A DNA stretch of 64,000 bases from Delphinapterus leucas (taxonomy: Eukaryota > Chordata > Mammalia > Artiodactyla > Monodontidae): contig NW_022098072.1 in NCBI RefSeq assembly GCF_002288925.2, forward strand, positions 16,764,352 through 16,828,351, given 5' to 3'. A program made the position numbers and the translations under genes. Below, one piece after another: positions 48,425 to 60,067 of this stretch. The stretch's first letter is position 1. Each line of letters begins with the position of its first letter. The notes under the pieces are model-generated. The model was not told where the DNA came from and searched no databases. It saw nothing but the letters and a program-made list of their open reading frames with translations.

Positions 48425-49400
48425 TAAATGTTCTTACCTCATTCATCAAATATTTATTGTGCACTTAACAATGTGTTAAACGTGGTTCTAAGAACTGTGG
48501 AGAGAGCAGTGAGCAAAATCCTGGCCCCCCTCTCATAATGTTTCCCTCGTTCACGTTTTCTGGGTGGAACTTCTGATATCCAAACTTCACAGAAAATATC
48601 TTTCAATAAAATATTTTTAGAATCAATATTTAGGAAATATTTTTCTAAAACTCAAATACAAGTTTTTCACAAAGTATTGTGCATGAAGTTACAAGTTATA
48701 TTGTGAAAGCCAGTATAAAACATCAAAATCCCATGTCAATATTTTGACAATCAGTATCAACCCAGGGGATGTGTGTCTGGGGTACCTCTTGCCCTAAAAT
48801 GCGAGGCACTCCCGCATATAAGGCAACTGTTTGTTAACAATTAGATTATCTGTCGGAAGCACAGAAAAGGATTTTTTTCCTGCATTTTACATTCTTCCAT
48901 GATAGTTTTTTACTTTTATATAAATGTTTTAGTTACATGTTGGGAAATTGGTTATGGGTCTTGGGTTGACAAATAATGCATCACATGTTTTCCCACCACT
49001 TGTAATAATGGGAAATAGGTTTCCAGTTAACATTTTCACATGTGTTTTCCTGAAATGGATTATGAACATTAAAAGGGAAATGCCTAGTAGACAGAAACCC
49101 CCGCTGTGGTGGAGCTTACAATCTAGAGAAGAAAAAAAGACAATTAACATGATAAATGAATATATTACATGGCATGTTAGATTGTGATAAGTATTAAAAA
49201 GAATAATTAAGCCAGGAGTGGGATAAGAGGTATGTGTATGTGTGGCAGGGATGAATGTGATTTTGGTTAGAATTCTTAAGAAAGCCCTCACTGCAAAAGT
49301 GACCACTGAGTAAAAAACTTGAGTAAGGTGAAGAAGCCAACTACAGGTGTTAGTGAAGAACATTCCAGACAGAGAAACAAGTATAAAAAATATTCCTGTT
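48425..49400 (-). mobile_element. L2 antisense fragments
   Basis: Two blocks of reverse-oriented L2 surround about 0.5 kb of other sequence. Left block (48425-48540): CATTCATCAAATATTTATTG, GAGCAGTGAGCAAAATCC. Right block (49075-49400): GGTGGAGCTTACAATCTAGA, GATTGTGATAAGTATTAAAA, AGAACATTCCAGACAGAG. The order fits one L2 interrupted by 48545-49070, whose content I cannot identify. Confidence 0.6.
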
Positions 49401-51326
49401 GAATTTCAAGAACATCAAGTTGGAACTTGGCTGGAGGAAATAAAACAAGGGACAGAGTAAAAGGTAATGACTTTGGAGAAGCAGGGGTAGGGGGTAGAGA
49501 GGAAGACTTACAGAAATAATGATGGTGGTAACAATGGAAAATGACCGTTCTTTTTCTGGTATTGAACCACTGTCAGTCCACCAAGGTATTTTCATTTTCT
49601 TTTTACTTTACCTAAGATAGCAGCCTTGCATATAAATCTTCCCCCATTTGCTTTCTTGAGAACTGTGTTTAATAAGAACAGTTAATTATGGGAAAGGTCT
49701 GTTTCATGGTCACAGTTATTACAACAACCAACCAAACCCCATTATACAAAGTTCCACTTGTGTGCCTATTTATTTCTCATTTCCTACACTTACATCTGGT
49801 AGAGAAAGGCATACGGAATATGCCCTCCTCTGCTGAAGACCAACTTAACATGATACATTGAAACATGCTGACAGGAAGGATTCTGGAAACTCCCTCCCCT
49901 AGAACTGTTTAAAAATGGAATCTCTCTCCAAGGACAGGAGCCCCACCCAAAAGACAGAAGGTAGGTGGACTTTGATGAGTCCTCTCAACACTGTGATTCT
50001 ATTATTCCTCTCTAAGGGTCACTCATAGAGGTAAATTATTTAATGATTATAAAGAGATGCTATTTTCTTCACAGGGAAATAATGTGCTACATAAATCATA
50101 TATGGATTTCTGTCAAGTTGAAATGTTGCTCAAAACTATATACGTCCTAACCAGGTAGGTTTTTTTCTTTAAATACCAGAGGGCTGCTGTCATGAAATTT
50201 AATTTGATCCTGAAATGCTTAACAAAGACCAAGACATGAGGGAAGCAGAGGTCAGACCCAGACACATGGGCTGGGAAAAAGAATGATGATACAGATTCTG
50301 GTGACAGCTCTGTGCTGACACAGAAGCAGATGAGGAGAAAAACACAAACTTTGAAGGTGAAGCAGGAGGCTAAATCAAAGAGAGTAGGCTGAAAAAATGA
50401 AAAGCTTTTAAAATAGCATTTCCCAGGCAAGTGGTAGTGTGAATCATCTTTTGTGATGATACCAGGATGTTACTTTCTACTTAAGAAAGAAACATTCTTT
50501 GGGGTTAAAGAAAGGAGACCACCGTTCGAAGAGTTTAAACAAGGAGAGGCAGGAAAAGCAGAAAGCCAACTGGAAACCTAGCCCGGAACAGAATTAAACA
50601 TCACTGAATGCCTGATGACTTATTAAAACAATAAAACAGAAGTGATAATAGTGCCATTGGGAAAATCAATTTCATTGTATCTTCTCATCATTATATGCAT
50701 TTTATTCTTAACTGGTAGAATCAAGATTTTGTTTAAAACAAGTTAAATATAACTAAGTTATATAACCTAGTCTTTTTTTTAAGAGAAAAATGGAAAACTT
50801 CAATATATGAAATAGACGTAGTGCTAACATTTAAAGAAAAAATTTTTAAACAGAAACATGTTTTCCAACTGCAAATGTTGTAGATGGGAAAAAAAATTTT
50901 GATGGGGGTGAGGGGAGTCAGTTCCAATTTGGAACAGGGCCAAGGTCACTGATTGCCTCCCATTGCTTGGCAGATTCTAGAGTTTGAGCAGTTCTCAATG
51001 GGTTCTGATGCTAAGGAAGTCGTGGATGGGTATGGAATTCATCTTGTAGTCAGAGCCACTTTTTGTCTGGTGATTGGGAGTAAGAAGAAGAAAACTTCAT
51101 TTACTGGGTTGCTCTATGTCAGGAGTTATCCTTACAAATAACTCAGGGAAATTATTCACGTGTTTCAGAACTCTGTAGAGCTAGGAATTGTGTAAGATAA
51201 AATATCCAGAAAGTTCTTAATCATAAGAATGAAGCCATATAATGCAGATACAGATGAAATTATACTTCCCATAGGGGAAATTCTTCTCTTACTGACAAAA
51301 GAGTTGAATAAGAAACTATACTTTGT
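49401..51326. other. No recognised feature
   Basis: About 1.9 kb of ordinary AT-rich sequence with no named repeat or coding signal. Confidence 0.45.
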
Positions 51327-51533
51327 GGGCTTCCCTGGTGGCGCAGTGGTTGAGAGTCCGCCTGCCGATACAGGCGACACGGGTTCGTGCCCCGGTCCGG
51401 GAAGATCCCACATGCCACGGAGCGCCTGGGCCCGTGAGCCATGGCCGCTAAGCCTGCGTGTCCGGAGCCTGTGCTCCGCAAACGGGAGACGCCACAACAG
51501 TGAGAGGTCCACATACCGCAAAAAAAAAAAAGA
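51327..51533 (+). mobile_element. CHR-type SINE with 17 bp TSD
   Basis: A short CHR SINE with the clearest insertion signature of the window: AAGAAACTATACTTTGT is repeated exactly at 51310-51326 and 51534-51550. The body runs from GGGCTTCCCTGGTGGCGCAG to TCCACATACCGC and ends in an A-rich tail. The perfect 17 bp duplication suggests a young insertion, though a few CpG-type changes are visible in the body. Confidence 0.97.
51339..51392 (+). promoter_or_regulatory. RNA polymerase III A and B boxes of the SINE
   Basis: The A box TGGCGCAGTGG is at 51339-51349 and the B box GGTTCGTGCCC at 51382-51392, about 32 bp apart, the tRNA-like internal promoter layout. The B box departs from the GGTTCGANNCC consensus at its seventh base (T for A). 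Activity is inferred from the family, not shown. Confidence 0.65.
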
Positions 51534-51550
51534 AAGAAACTATACTTTGT

Positions 51551-52869
51551 TAAACAGAAAAATAAAGATGTGTCCAACTGTGGAGTAGACAAGCCAAAAG
51601 GCGTCACTACACTGCTTTGGTGAAGGGGTCTAAGAAATGGAGAAGGAATGAAAGGCACAGAAATTGAGAACTAGAAGGTGCTTACTCAGGCCAGATGGCA
51701 TTTGTGCGCTTTGCTGATGCAAATGATACTCTAATGTTTGCTGGAGGAAATGGACAATCTTGTTACAATGGAAAACACAGTTCGCAGAGTCATTCTGACT
51801 AGAGCCGGCCCCGGTGTCCCCTTTTCCTGAGCTGTGAAGGTTTTAGCCACTGAGCCCTAAGGCTGCCCTCTTGTGCCTTAGCACTGAAACTAGCCTTAAG
51901 TTCAAGAGTCTGGAATGGCAGGCAATTCTTTGGGCTCAACCTTATAAAAGAGGTGACATTTTATTAAAATATATGAAGATCAGAAGAAAATGCATTCCAA
52001 TGAGAATGTTGTATATGCCAAAGTATGAAGCAGACATTCAAAGAACCCAGAACTCTTACCTCTGAGAACTACTTCAGAGGTAACAAAGCTTAATCCTCTT
52101 ATTTTCTTCTAAACTCATAAAAAGAGAAACTGAGGTGCTGAAAAATTCAAGCACCCTGCAGGATAAATACGTAGCATGTGATAAAGAATGATTTGCTCAC
52201 ATTTTGGTTTATGGCAGGGTTAGAAAATAAAACCCAAATCTCTTCCTTTCAGTACATTTTTCCATCACATACCACACCTGTGCCCCCTCCTCCCAAATCC
52301 AAAGTGTCATGAGTATGATTCCATTCTCAGGTGTACCATTATTTAAACCTATGATTTAGGAAAAAGTAATTTTCCCCCTACCTTAACAGTGTGTCTTATA
52401 TACCTCTTAAAAATTAAGACATGTATCCTCTGGTTTAAAGCATCCATCCTTTCTGTTATGACAGCTAACTGGCAACCAATACTAAACCATGAGCAAGGAA
52501 TCCATATTAGTATTGCTTAAAAATAATTAATTAGCAATAGATTATTTTCTTCTATAAATCCAGAAGTTGCCATACGATACATCAGAACCTGTTATTTGAA
52601 GCTTCTGAAAAAATAAGTTACTATTGTCTATCTTTTTCTGAAATAGGTGCAAGAAAATTTGGCCTATTTAGTGTATTTAGTCCACCCACAGGGCAACTGC
52701 AATCACTCCTCTCAAGGTCCAGCAGAGGAGCAGCCTCTGGGTAAAGGATGGGGCAAGCCCACAGCTGGTTTGACAAACTAAAACCTTTCTATGCCAAGAG
52801 TAAAGAATATTTATCTCTGGGTATACCTCTGGGGTTTTCCTCTAACCTCAAAGGAAAGTCAGTTGACAG
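51551..52869. other. No recognised feature
   Basis: About 1.3 kb between a SINE and an L1. No named repeat or coding signal. Confidence 0.45.
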
Positions 52870-52882
52870 AGAAACAAGGGAA
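52870..52882. repeat. L1 target-site duplication, left copy
   Basis: AGAAACAAGGGAA, repeated exactly at 55128-55140 on the far side of the L1. Confidence 0.9.
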
Positions 52883-52959
52883 TTTTGCATGATACTATAC
52901 ATAGAGAATCCTAAGATGCCACCAGAAAACTACTAGAGCTAATCAATGAATTTGGTAAA

Positions 52960-54573
52960 GTAGCAGGATACAAAATTAATGCACAGAAATCTCTTGCATT
53001 CCTATACACTAATGATGAAAAATCTGAAAGAGATATTAAGGAAACACTACCATTTACCACTGCAACAAAAAGAATAAAATACCTAGGAATAAACCTACCT
53101 AAGGAGACAAAAGACCAGTATGCAGAAAACTATAAGATACTGATGAAAGAAATTAAAGATGATACAAACAAATGGAGAGATATACCATGCTCTTGGATTA
53201 GAAGAATCAGCATTGTGAAAATGACTATACTGCCCAAAGCAATCTACAGATTCAATGCAATCCCTATCAAACTAGCAATGGCATTTTCCACAGAACTAGA
53301 ACAAAAAATTTCACAGTTTGCATGGAAACACAAAAGACCCCCAAATAGCCAAAGCAATCTTAAGAAAAATGGAGCTGGAGGAATCAGGCTCCCTGACTTC
53401 AGACTATACCACAAAGCTATAGTAATCAAGACAGTATGGTACTGGCAGAAAAACAGAAATATAGATCAATGGAACATGATAGAAAGCCCAGAGATAAACC
53501 CATGCACATATGGTCACCTTATCTTTGATAAAGGAGGCAAGTATATACAATGGAGAAAAGAAATCCTCTTCAATAAGTGGTGCTGGGAAAACTGGACAGC
53601 TACACATTAAAAAAATGAAATTAGCACACTCCCTAATACCATACACAAAAATAAACTCAAAATGGATTAAAGACCTAAATGTAGGGCCAGACACTATAAA
53701 ACTCTCAGAGGAAAACATAGGCAGAACATTCCATAACATAAATCACAGAAAGATCCTTTTTGACCCACCTCCTAGAGAAATGGAAATAAAAACAAAAATA
53801 AACAAATGGGACCTAATGAAACTTGAAAGCTTTTGCACAGCAGAGGAAACCATAAACAAGATGAAAGACAGCCGTCAGAATGGGAGAAAATATTTGCAAA
53901 TGAAGCAACTGACAAAGGATTAATCTCCAAAATATACAAGCAGCTCATGCAACTCAATATCAAAAAAACAAAAAACTCAATCCAAAAATGGGCAGAAGAC
54001 CTAAATAGACATTTCTCCAAAGAAGATATACAGATTGCCAACAAACACATCAAAGGATGCTCAACATCACTAATCATTAGAGAAACGCAAATCAAAACTA
54101 CAATGAGGTATCACCTCACACCGGTCAGAATGGCCATCGTCAAAAAGTCTACAAACAATAAATGCTGGAGAGGGTGTGGAGAAAAGGGAACCCTCTTGCA
54201 CTGTTGGTGGGAATGTAAATTGATATAGCCACTATGGAGAACAGTATGGAGGTTCCTTAAAAAACTAATAATAGAACTACCATGTGACCCAGCAATCCCA
54301 CTACTGGGCATATACCCTGAGTAAACCATAATTCAAAAAGAGTCATGTACCACAATGCTCATTGCAGCTCTATTTACAACAGCCAGGATATGGAAGCAAC
54401 CTAAGTGTCCATTGACAGATGAATGGATAAAGAAGATGTGCCACATATATACAATGGAATATTACTCAGCCATAAAAAGAAACGAAACTGAGTTATTTGT
54501 AGTGAGGTGGATGGACCTAGAATCTATCATACAGAGTGAAGTCAGAAAGATAAAAACAAATACTGTATGCTAA
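52960..54573 (+). pseudogene. L1 ORF2 C-terminal remnant, frameshifted
   Basis: The L1 carries a broken ORF2p 3' half. Frame one at 53143-53610 reads [38 protein letters not shown] and stops soon after [12 protein letters not shown]. Frame two (53510-53923) continues with [19 protein letters not shown] and [13 protein letters not shown]. Frame one resumes near 53860 with [20 protein letters not shown] and contains [18 protein letters not shown], an intact C-x3-C-x7-H-x4-C zinc knuckle. It ends after a stop with EYYSAIKRNETELFVVRWMD (54355-54573). The endonuclease and reverse transcriptase catalytic core are not present. Non-functional. Confidence 0.85.
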
Positions 54574-54770
54574 CACATATACATGGAATCTAAAAAAAAA
54601 AAGGTTCTGAAGAACCTAGGGGCAGGAGAGGAATAAAGACGCATTCATAGAGAATGGACTTGAGGACACAGGGAGTGGGAAGGGTAAGCTGGGACGAAGT
54701 GAGAGAGTGGCATGGGCATATATGCACTACCAAATGTAAAATAGATAGCTAGTGGGAAGCAGCTGCATAG

Positions 54771-54821
54771 CACAGGGAGATCAGCTCGGTGCTTTGTGAC
54801 CACCTAGAGGGGTGGGATAGG
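54771..54821 (+). repeat. 51 bp direct repeat beside the gap, left copy
   Basis: L1 3' UTR sequence beginning CACAGGGAGATCAGCTCGG and ending GGGGTGGGATAGG. The identical 51 bp occurs at 54939-54989 on the other side of the gap. Confidence 0.95.
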
Positions 54822-54921
54822 NNNNNNNNNNNNNNNNNNNNNNNNNNNNNNNNNNNNNNNNNNNNNNNNNNNNNNNNNNNNNNNNNNNNNNNNNNNNNNN
54901 NNNNNNNNNNNNNNNNNNNNN
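54822..54921. other. Assembly gap of 100 N
   Basis: Exactly 100 Ns, a conventional placeholder length, so the true distance is unknown. Frames drawn across it (54749-55046 on either strand) are artefacts. Confidence 0.99.
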
Positions 54922-54950
54922 GATCTCCCTGTGCTATGCACAGGGAGATC
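54922..54950. repeat. Fold-back inverted repeat at the gap edge
   Basis: GATCTCCCTGTG (54922-54933), a five-base spacer, then CACAGGGAGATC (54939-54950), a perfect 12 bp hairpin. The first 17 bases after the gap are the reverse complement of 54766-54782 on the other side. Confidence 0.95.
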
Positions 54951-55140
54951 AGCTCGGTGCTTTGTGACCACCTAGAGGGGTGGGATAGGGAGGGTGGGAG
55001 GGAGACGCAAGAGGGAGGGGATATGGGGATATATGTATACATATAGCTGATTCACTTTGTTATACAGCAGAAACTAACACAGCACTGTAAAGGAACTATA
55101 CTCCAATGAAGATGTTAAAAAAAAATAAGAAACAAGGGAA

Positions 55141-56200
55141 GTTCTGTATCAATGACTTGTTGATATTATTCCCAGTCTCGGCAATCTATAAGCCATTAAA
55201 ATTAAGTTGTTAGAAATTACACGTGTGTGTGCTCCTTGATGCCACACTGAACTATGAGGTAAATAACAGAAGAGCACAATATTTGTGTTTTGTTTCAATT
55301 AACTCTAAAACCCACATATAATTTTTAAATCAAGGAAGGACTACTTCATTATTTTAAATAGCATCCTACTTTTCTCCTTGAAAAAAACCGTATTGTCTCC
55401 CTTTTCATTGCAAATGTTGTCTCTATTATCCATAAGTTTTATGGCTTTTCCCCCTAAGTTAGATACACTATCCTTTAAACTATATTTTTATAATATATTT
55501 GTGTTATATTTTTATTAAGTATTATGGAAAATCAGTTTTTCCTATGATGTTTAATCTAAATTAACCATGACATTCATATTGATTTTTCTCTTTAAATTCA
55601 TAAGATAGCAGCCAAAACCATGGCTATATATAACTACATATATATATATATAAAATTAAAACTTGAAGTAAAGTCACTTTAAAGAACTTTTGGCAATCAT
55701 ATTTGAGTGCATCTAATGTGCTGGCTCATTTTCCTCTAATTAGAAACACTGGGAAAATCCTTAGGGGGGAATTACTATGGATGACAAGATGTGATTTTGC
55801 TTTGGTTATCCAAGCCTTGTCTTCTCAATTAATTATAACCATGCTGGGGAAAGTATGACTCCTGAAGCAATTAACATACTCTTTGGACAAGAAGAGTAAA
55901 GAGATCAGCAAAATTATGGGGACTGTGTGCCCTAACACAGAGAGGAACTACTTATGAGTCAATGTTCTGAAAACAAAATGTATTAAGGTGAGAGGAAATA
56001 GTTCTGATTTATAGACAGTTACAGAACAAATTGTTATACCAACAAAAGTGGTTTTAAACATTTTATCAGAAAAAAAATTTTTAATAAGAGAAGGCTGTTG
56101 AGAAAGGGAAAATAAGGGGCTTACAGTTTGTGTCTATACCCAAAGGAGGACATAATTCCTGCATCTTAGGTCACCTCCAGTGCAGGTAAGGTCAGAAGGT
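55141..56200. other. No recognised feature
   Basis: About 1.1 kb of AT-rich sequence. A short TA run sits at 55637-55651. Nothing else recognised. Confidence 0.45.
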
Positions 56201-56204
56201 CAAG

Positions 56205-56415
56205 TGTTCTAGGTCCTAATCCTGACTCCATCACTTACTATTTATGTATCTTTGAGAAAGTTATTTAAACATCTTTACTCAGTTTCCTCATCTGTAAGAT
56301 GAGAATAACATTAATATTTGCCTGTAAGGGTTGTTGTGAGAATTAAATGAGATAACCTATGTAAAGCATTTGTAACGGTGTCTGGCCTATAATCAGTGCT
56401 ATAGGAAAGTAGTCA
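56205..56415 (+). mobile_element. MIR SINE
   Basis: A sense MIR: CCTAATCCTGACTCCATCAC, CTCAGTTTCCTCATCTGTAA, GGGTTGTTGTGAGAATTAAA, TGTAAAGCATTTGTAACGG and AATCAGTGCTATAGG follow the consensus from the end of the tRNA-like head to the 3' end. One of the better-preserved ancient elements here. Confidence 0.85.
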
Positions 56416-56550
56416 CTACACTGCCCGTGATTATAATTTCTGCAAAGTTCTTACAGAACTCAACTCATGTCTTGCTCCTTCCTCCCCATCACCCACTCTG
56501 TTTCACTAACCTAGGTCTCCCAAGATGTACTTTGCTCTTCTGACTCCAGG

Positions 56551-57020
56551 TGTATTCATTTCCTAGGGCTGCCATGACAATGCCACAAACTGGGTGGTTT
56601 AACACAACAGGAATTTATTGTCTCAGAGTTGTAGAGACTAGAGGTCTGAAATGAAGGGATAAGCAGGGTTGGTTCCTTCTGAGGACCTGAGGGAGAATCT
56701 GCTCCACGCCTCTCCCCCAGCTTCTGATAGTTCCTGTAATTCCTGGCTTTCCTTGGCTTGTTGATACGGCGCTCCAATCTCTGCCTCTGTCATCACGTCA
56801 TCACAGGGCATTCTTCCCCGTTTGTGTCTATGTCCAAATTTTCCTCTCCTTACAGGGACACTAGTCATTGGATTAGGACCCACTCTAATCCAGTATGACC
56901 TCTTTTTAGCTTGATTACATTTGCAAAGATGCTATTTCCAAATAAGTTCACATTCACAGGTACCAGTGGTTAGGACTCGTATATATAAAGATATAGGAGG
57001 ACACAATTCAACACACAACA
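56551..57020 (-). mobile_element. ERVL-MaLR solo LTR (MST/MLT1-like)
   Basis: A solitary LTR in reverse orientation. On the plus strand it starts TGTATTCATTTCCTAGGGCT and ends ACACAATTCAACACACAACA, TG...CA ends intact. Internal landmarks are CACAAACTGGGTGGTTTAAC, GTTGGTTCCTTCTGAGGACC, GACACTAGTCATTGGATTAG and GATGCTATTTCCAAATAAG. Flanks CCAGG (56546-56550) and CTAGG (57021-57025) match at 4 of 5, as for a 5 bp target duplication. Confidence 0.85.
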
Positions 57021-58125
57021 CTAGGTTTTGGCTCAAACAGATTCCCATTCTTGACATTCTCTCCTTCTCATCCGCGTTCTGTGTTTCTGTTTTTCCCATC
57101 CTTCATAGTTGACTTAGTTTTAAAAGCAGCCCCAACTACTACTGCAATCTCTCTTCACGTTGCCATGCAGTTGAGAACTCAGTTTCTGATCTCTCAGTTC
57201 TGCCTGCCAAGCTAGACTCTGAGCTATTAAACAGCAAGTGAATCTTAGGACACTCCCCCTTCCCCATGGTACCAGCACTCCTCTGGGCAGAGAGAGGGCC
57301 CTTTATAAGTATTATTGACGGGTTTATTACTTTGTTAGTTTAAGAAATGTACCTACTTGTGTTGTTTGTCTCTATTTATGAAATAATTTGGGAGATGAAG
57401 CAACAACACATTCAAGTTCTGTCTTATTTATGATGTTTATTAGACCATGGAAATTAGCTTGAAAGTACTTTTCTAAGCCATGTTAATAAAAAGCATATAG
57501 TCTTTGGTCCTTGTTCAAAAGCAAGTTAAAATCTAGTTGGGTAGAATAGAACAATTAGAGGGAACAAAATCTTTATGTGTTCTGGCATTATGTAATGATA
57601 GACTACATTTATGAATTCTGACACTGAAATGACTAGAAAATAAGGCAACATATGATAAGAGGTTAATTATGTTGGACAAACTACAAGGGCAAAATAGAAA
57701 AGAAATCAAAGTTTTAAACATTAAACTGCTTTTAGATATCTTGTGGATTTAAGGGGAGGTTAATTTCCTTTTGTTTAACTCACAAAACTGATGTTTGATG
57801 TCATTTAATTACTTGACAATTAGAATAATGTCTTACCATTTAAGGTGTTTGAAGTCTGGGTCTAATCCATTCACAGAGTAAGCCACAGAAAGCTGTTTGC
57901 TCACCTAAATGTCACATAATAAACATCACAGACCCTGCAAAGACCTTAACACAAAGTAGTTCCTCTTCTCTCTGGCTATAGCAGAACTTGAAATCTCAGG
58001 ACCAGAAGAAATCTCCCAACTGTTACCTCTTAGGGGTGCTCTGACTAAAGAATTTCAGCTCGTATATTACAGCTGAAAGATGTCTGTCAGACGTTTACGC
58101 TCATTGGTCCTAGTTCTGTTGGACC
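57021..58125. other. No recognised feature
   Basis: About 1.1 kb without a named repeat or coding signal. Confidence 0.45.
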
Positions 58126-58129
58126 ACAT

Positions 58130-58410
58130 GAGACCAAATTTAATCCCTCTCCCACATGACAGCCCTTCAAAGTGCTGAAAGCACTGATCAGTCTCACTGC
58201 ATTTTCCCTCTCTCTAGCTTAAGCTGTATGACATGTTATCAAGACTCTTTTCCTGCTGATCACGCTCGCCTGTGTGTGCCCCACCTTGCCTATCATCCTG
58301 TTAAAGTGTGATGCCCAGAACTGAATAAAACGTCAGGTGTCCACTGACAGCCACAGCATATTTATAGCAATAATGTCCCACAAACACCTCTTGTCTCTTT
58401 TCTGTCCCTC
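58130..58410 (-). mobile_element. CR1/L3-type LINE remnant
   Basis: Phrases ACATGACAGCCCTTCAAAGTG, AGCTTAAGCTGTATGACATG, TTAAAGTGTGATGCCCAGAA and CTGAATAAAACGTCAGGTGT follow, in order, the antisense of the amniote CR1 3' region (CR1/L3 in mammals). This class was active before the mammalian radiation, so this is among the oldest elements in the window. Diverged; assigned from a few anchor words. Confidence 0.6.
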
Positions 58411-58681
58411 TCCAGGATGAACCCAGGTCTTTACTGAAGAGAAATTACTTTAATTAGCCTCCTTACTGAACCACTTACCACTATAATCCTCATGCCTTTC
58501 TACTTCCTTCATAATAAAATTGTGATATAGGATAGTAGCACCGACATTAAGGATTTCTGGAGGCCCTCTATTTTCCGCACAAACATTAATAAACTTCAAT
58601 TCCTTAGGAAGACATAAGAGTCTCAACAAGTATCAATTTGGCATCATTTCCGGCTCATTTTCTGTCATCTTCCTCCCCACT

Positions 58682-59085
58682 TGTTATGGAGTGAATTGTA
58701 TCCTCCCCCCCAAATTCATAGGCTAAAGTCCTAACCTCAGAATGTGACCTTATTTGGAAATAAGGTTGTTGCACCTGTAACTGGTGACGATGAAGTCATT
58801 AGAGTGGACTGTAATCCAATACGACTGGTGTTCTTATAAAGAGGGGAAATATGGACACAGAGACACACGCAGGGAGAATGCCATGTGAAACTGAAGGTAA
58901 TTACCTAAAAGCCAAAGGAAAGAACTATAACAGATTCCTCCCTTACAGCTCTCAGACGGAACTAACCCTGCTGACCACCTTGATTTCAGACTTCTAGCCT
59001 CAAGAATTATGAGACAACAAATTTCTTTGGTTTAAGCAATCCTGTTTACGGTACTTTGTTATGGCAGTCCTGGCAAACTAATGCA
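58682..59085 (+). mobile_element. ERVL-MaLR solo LTR with exact 5 bp TSD
   Basis: A sense solo LTR from TGTTATGGAGTGAATTGTATC to TGGCAAACTAATGCA. Internal landmarks are CTCAGAATGTGACCTTATTT, GAGTGGACTGTAATCCAATA, GCCATGTGAAACTGAAGG and TTTCAGACTTCTAGCCTCAA. CCACT is repeated at 58677-58681 and 59086-59090. No internal retroviral genes remain, consistent with LTR-LTR recombination. Confidence 0.88.
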
Positions 59086-59184
59086 CCACTTCTTATCCAC
59101 TCTCCACCAAAAAGCCCTAAGCGCCAATGAATGAAAATGTGAAGAAATATTCACTTGTTAACTTTCGATATCTAAGATGCAATC

Positions 59185-59600
59185 CCCCAAATTAGTTTAA
59201 AACAACAACCATCTCTTTAGCTCATGATTCCGTAGATTGGCAAATTGAGCTGGGCTTACTTATGCATCAAAGGTCAGTTGGTGGTCATCTGGGGCTGGCT
59301 GGTCTCTAATGGTCTCAGCTGGCACATTCAGGAATGATGGGACCGCTCTTCACATGGTCTCTTATCCTCCAGCAGGCTGGCCCCCAGGAGTTCACATGTT
59401 CCAATGTGAAGGAACATCTCAAGTCTCCTCCTGCATCCCATTTGCTACAATCTCATTGGTCATAGCAAATCATGAAAGCGGGCCAAATTCATAGGGTGGG
59501 GAAATAGACCACCTCTTTATGGGAGGAATGCAAAGTCTCACTGTAAGGCTGTGGATACAGGGCAGAAAAGAACATGCAACGATTTTAGCAACTGCCTCAT
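59185..59600 (-). mobile_element. MLT1-like LTR fragment
   Basis: Antisense text resembles an older MLT1 LTR: TTAAAACAACAACCATCTCT, GTAGATTGGCAAATTGAGCT, GGGGCTGGCTGGTCTCTAAT, CACATGGTCTCTTATCCTCC and CATTGGTCATAGCAAATC. Ends are unclear and divergence is high. The subfamily is uncertain. L2-like antisense text may follow at 59600-59760. Confidence 0.55.
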
Positions 59601-59867
59601 TCATTCACTCATTACTGATTCTTATTGTGGCCCCCACAGAAGGTATGAGGCTCCATGAGGATGGTAGGTAAAAGACACACACTTTTTTAAAAAAAAGCAG
59701 ACACACTCCCTGCCTTGATGTCCCATACTAGCTGAGGTGACATTTAACATGAGAAAATTGTTAAATATTTAAGGTGAAGGGGTAAATTGAGTATCCTACA
59801 GCAAGTAAATATAATCAATATGCAGAAAGTAAAAAGCAGAGCCTGGAGAGAAGATATAGCTTCTAGT

Positions 59868-60061
59868 TGAATGGTTCTCAAACAGGAGTAATTTTGTCCT
59901 CCCTGGAAATATTTTGTTACACCTAGGAGACAGGGAGGTGCTACTGGCACCTAGTGGGTAGAGGCCCTGGATGCTGCTAAACATCCTAGAATACACAAGA
60001 CAGCCCCACAGCAAAGAATTCTCCAGCCCCAAATGTCATTATTTCTGTGGTTTAAAAACCC
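59868..60061 (+). mobile_element. MER20 hAT-Charlie element
   Basis: A MER20 in sense orientation: GAATGGTTCTCAAACAGGAG, GGTGCTACTGGCACCTAGTG, GGTAGAGGCCCTGGATGCTG, AACATCCTAGAATACACAAG, CAGCCCCACAGCAAAGAATT and CCCCAAATGTCATTATTTC. The right end merges with the insertion site of the following SINE. It is the second MER20 of the window, opposite in orientation to the one at 203-433. Confidence 0.88.
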
Positions 60062-60067
60062 CATTTT

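Larger units (their letters stand above)
52883..55127 (+). mobile_element. 5'-truncated L1 with 13 bp TSD and an assembly gap
   Basis: A sense-strand L1 truncated in ORF2. It starts within the reverse transcriptase part (GAGCTAATCAATGAATTTGG, GTAGCAGGATACAAAATTAA), runs through the ORF2 C-terminal region and the 3' UTR (AAGGTTCTGAAGAACCTAGG; ATACTCCAATGAAGATGTT) and ends in a short A tail. The duplication AGAAACAAGGGAA flanks it at 52870-52882 and 55128-55140. The 3' UTR is interrupted by 100 Ns. It is visibly close to the twin-primed copy at 28812-30430, so both come from a related, fairly young family. Confidence 0.95.

Noticed and set aside
54749..55046. Open frames with runs of unknown residues on both strands
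   Set aside because: They are drawn across the 100-N gap and the 51 bp repeat in an L1 3' UTR.
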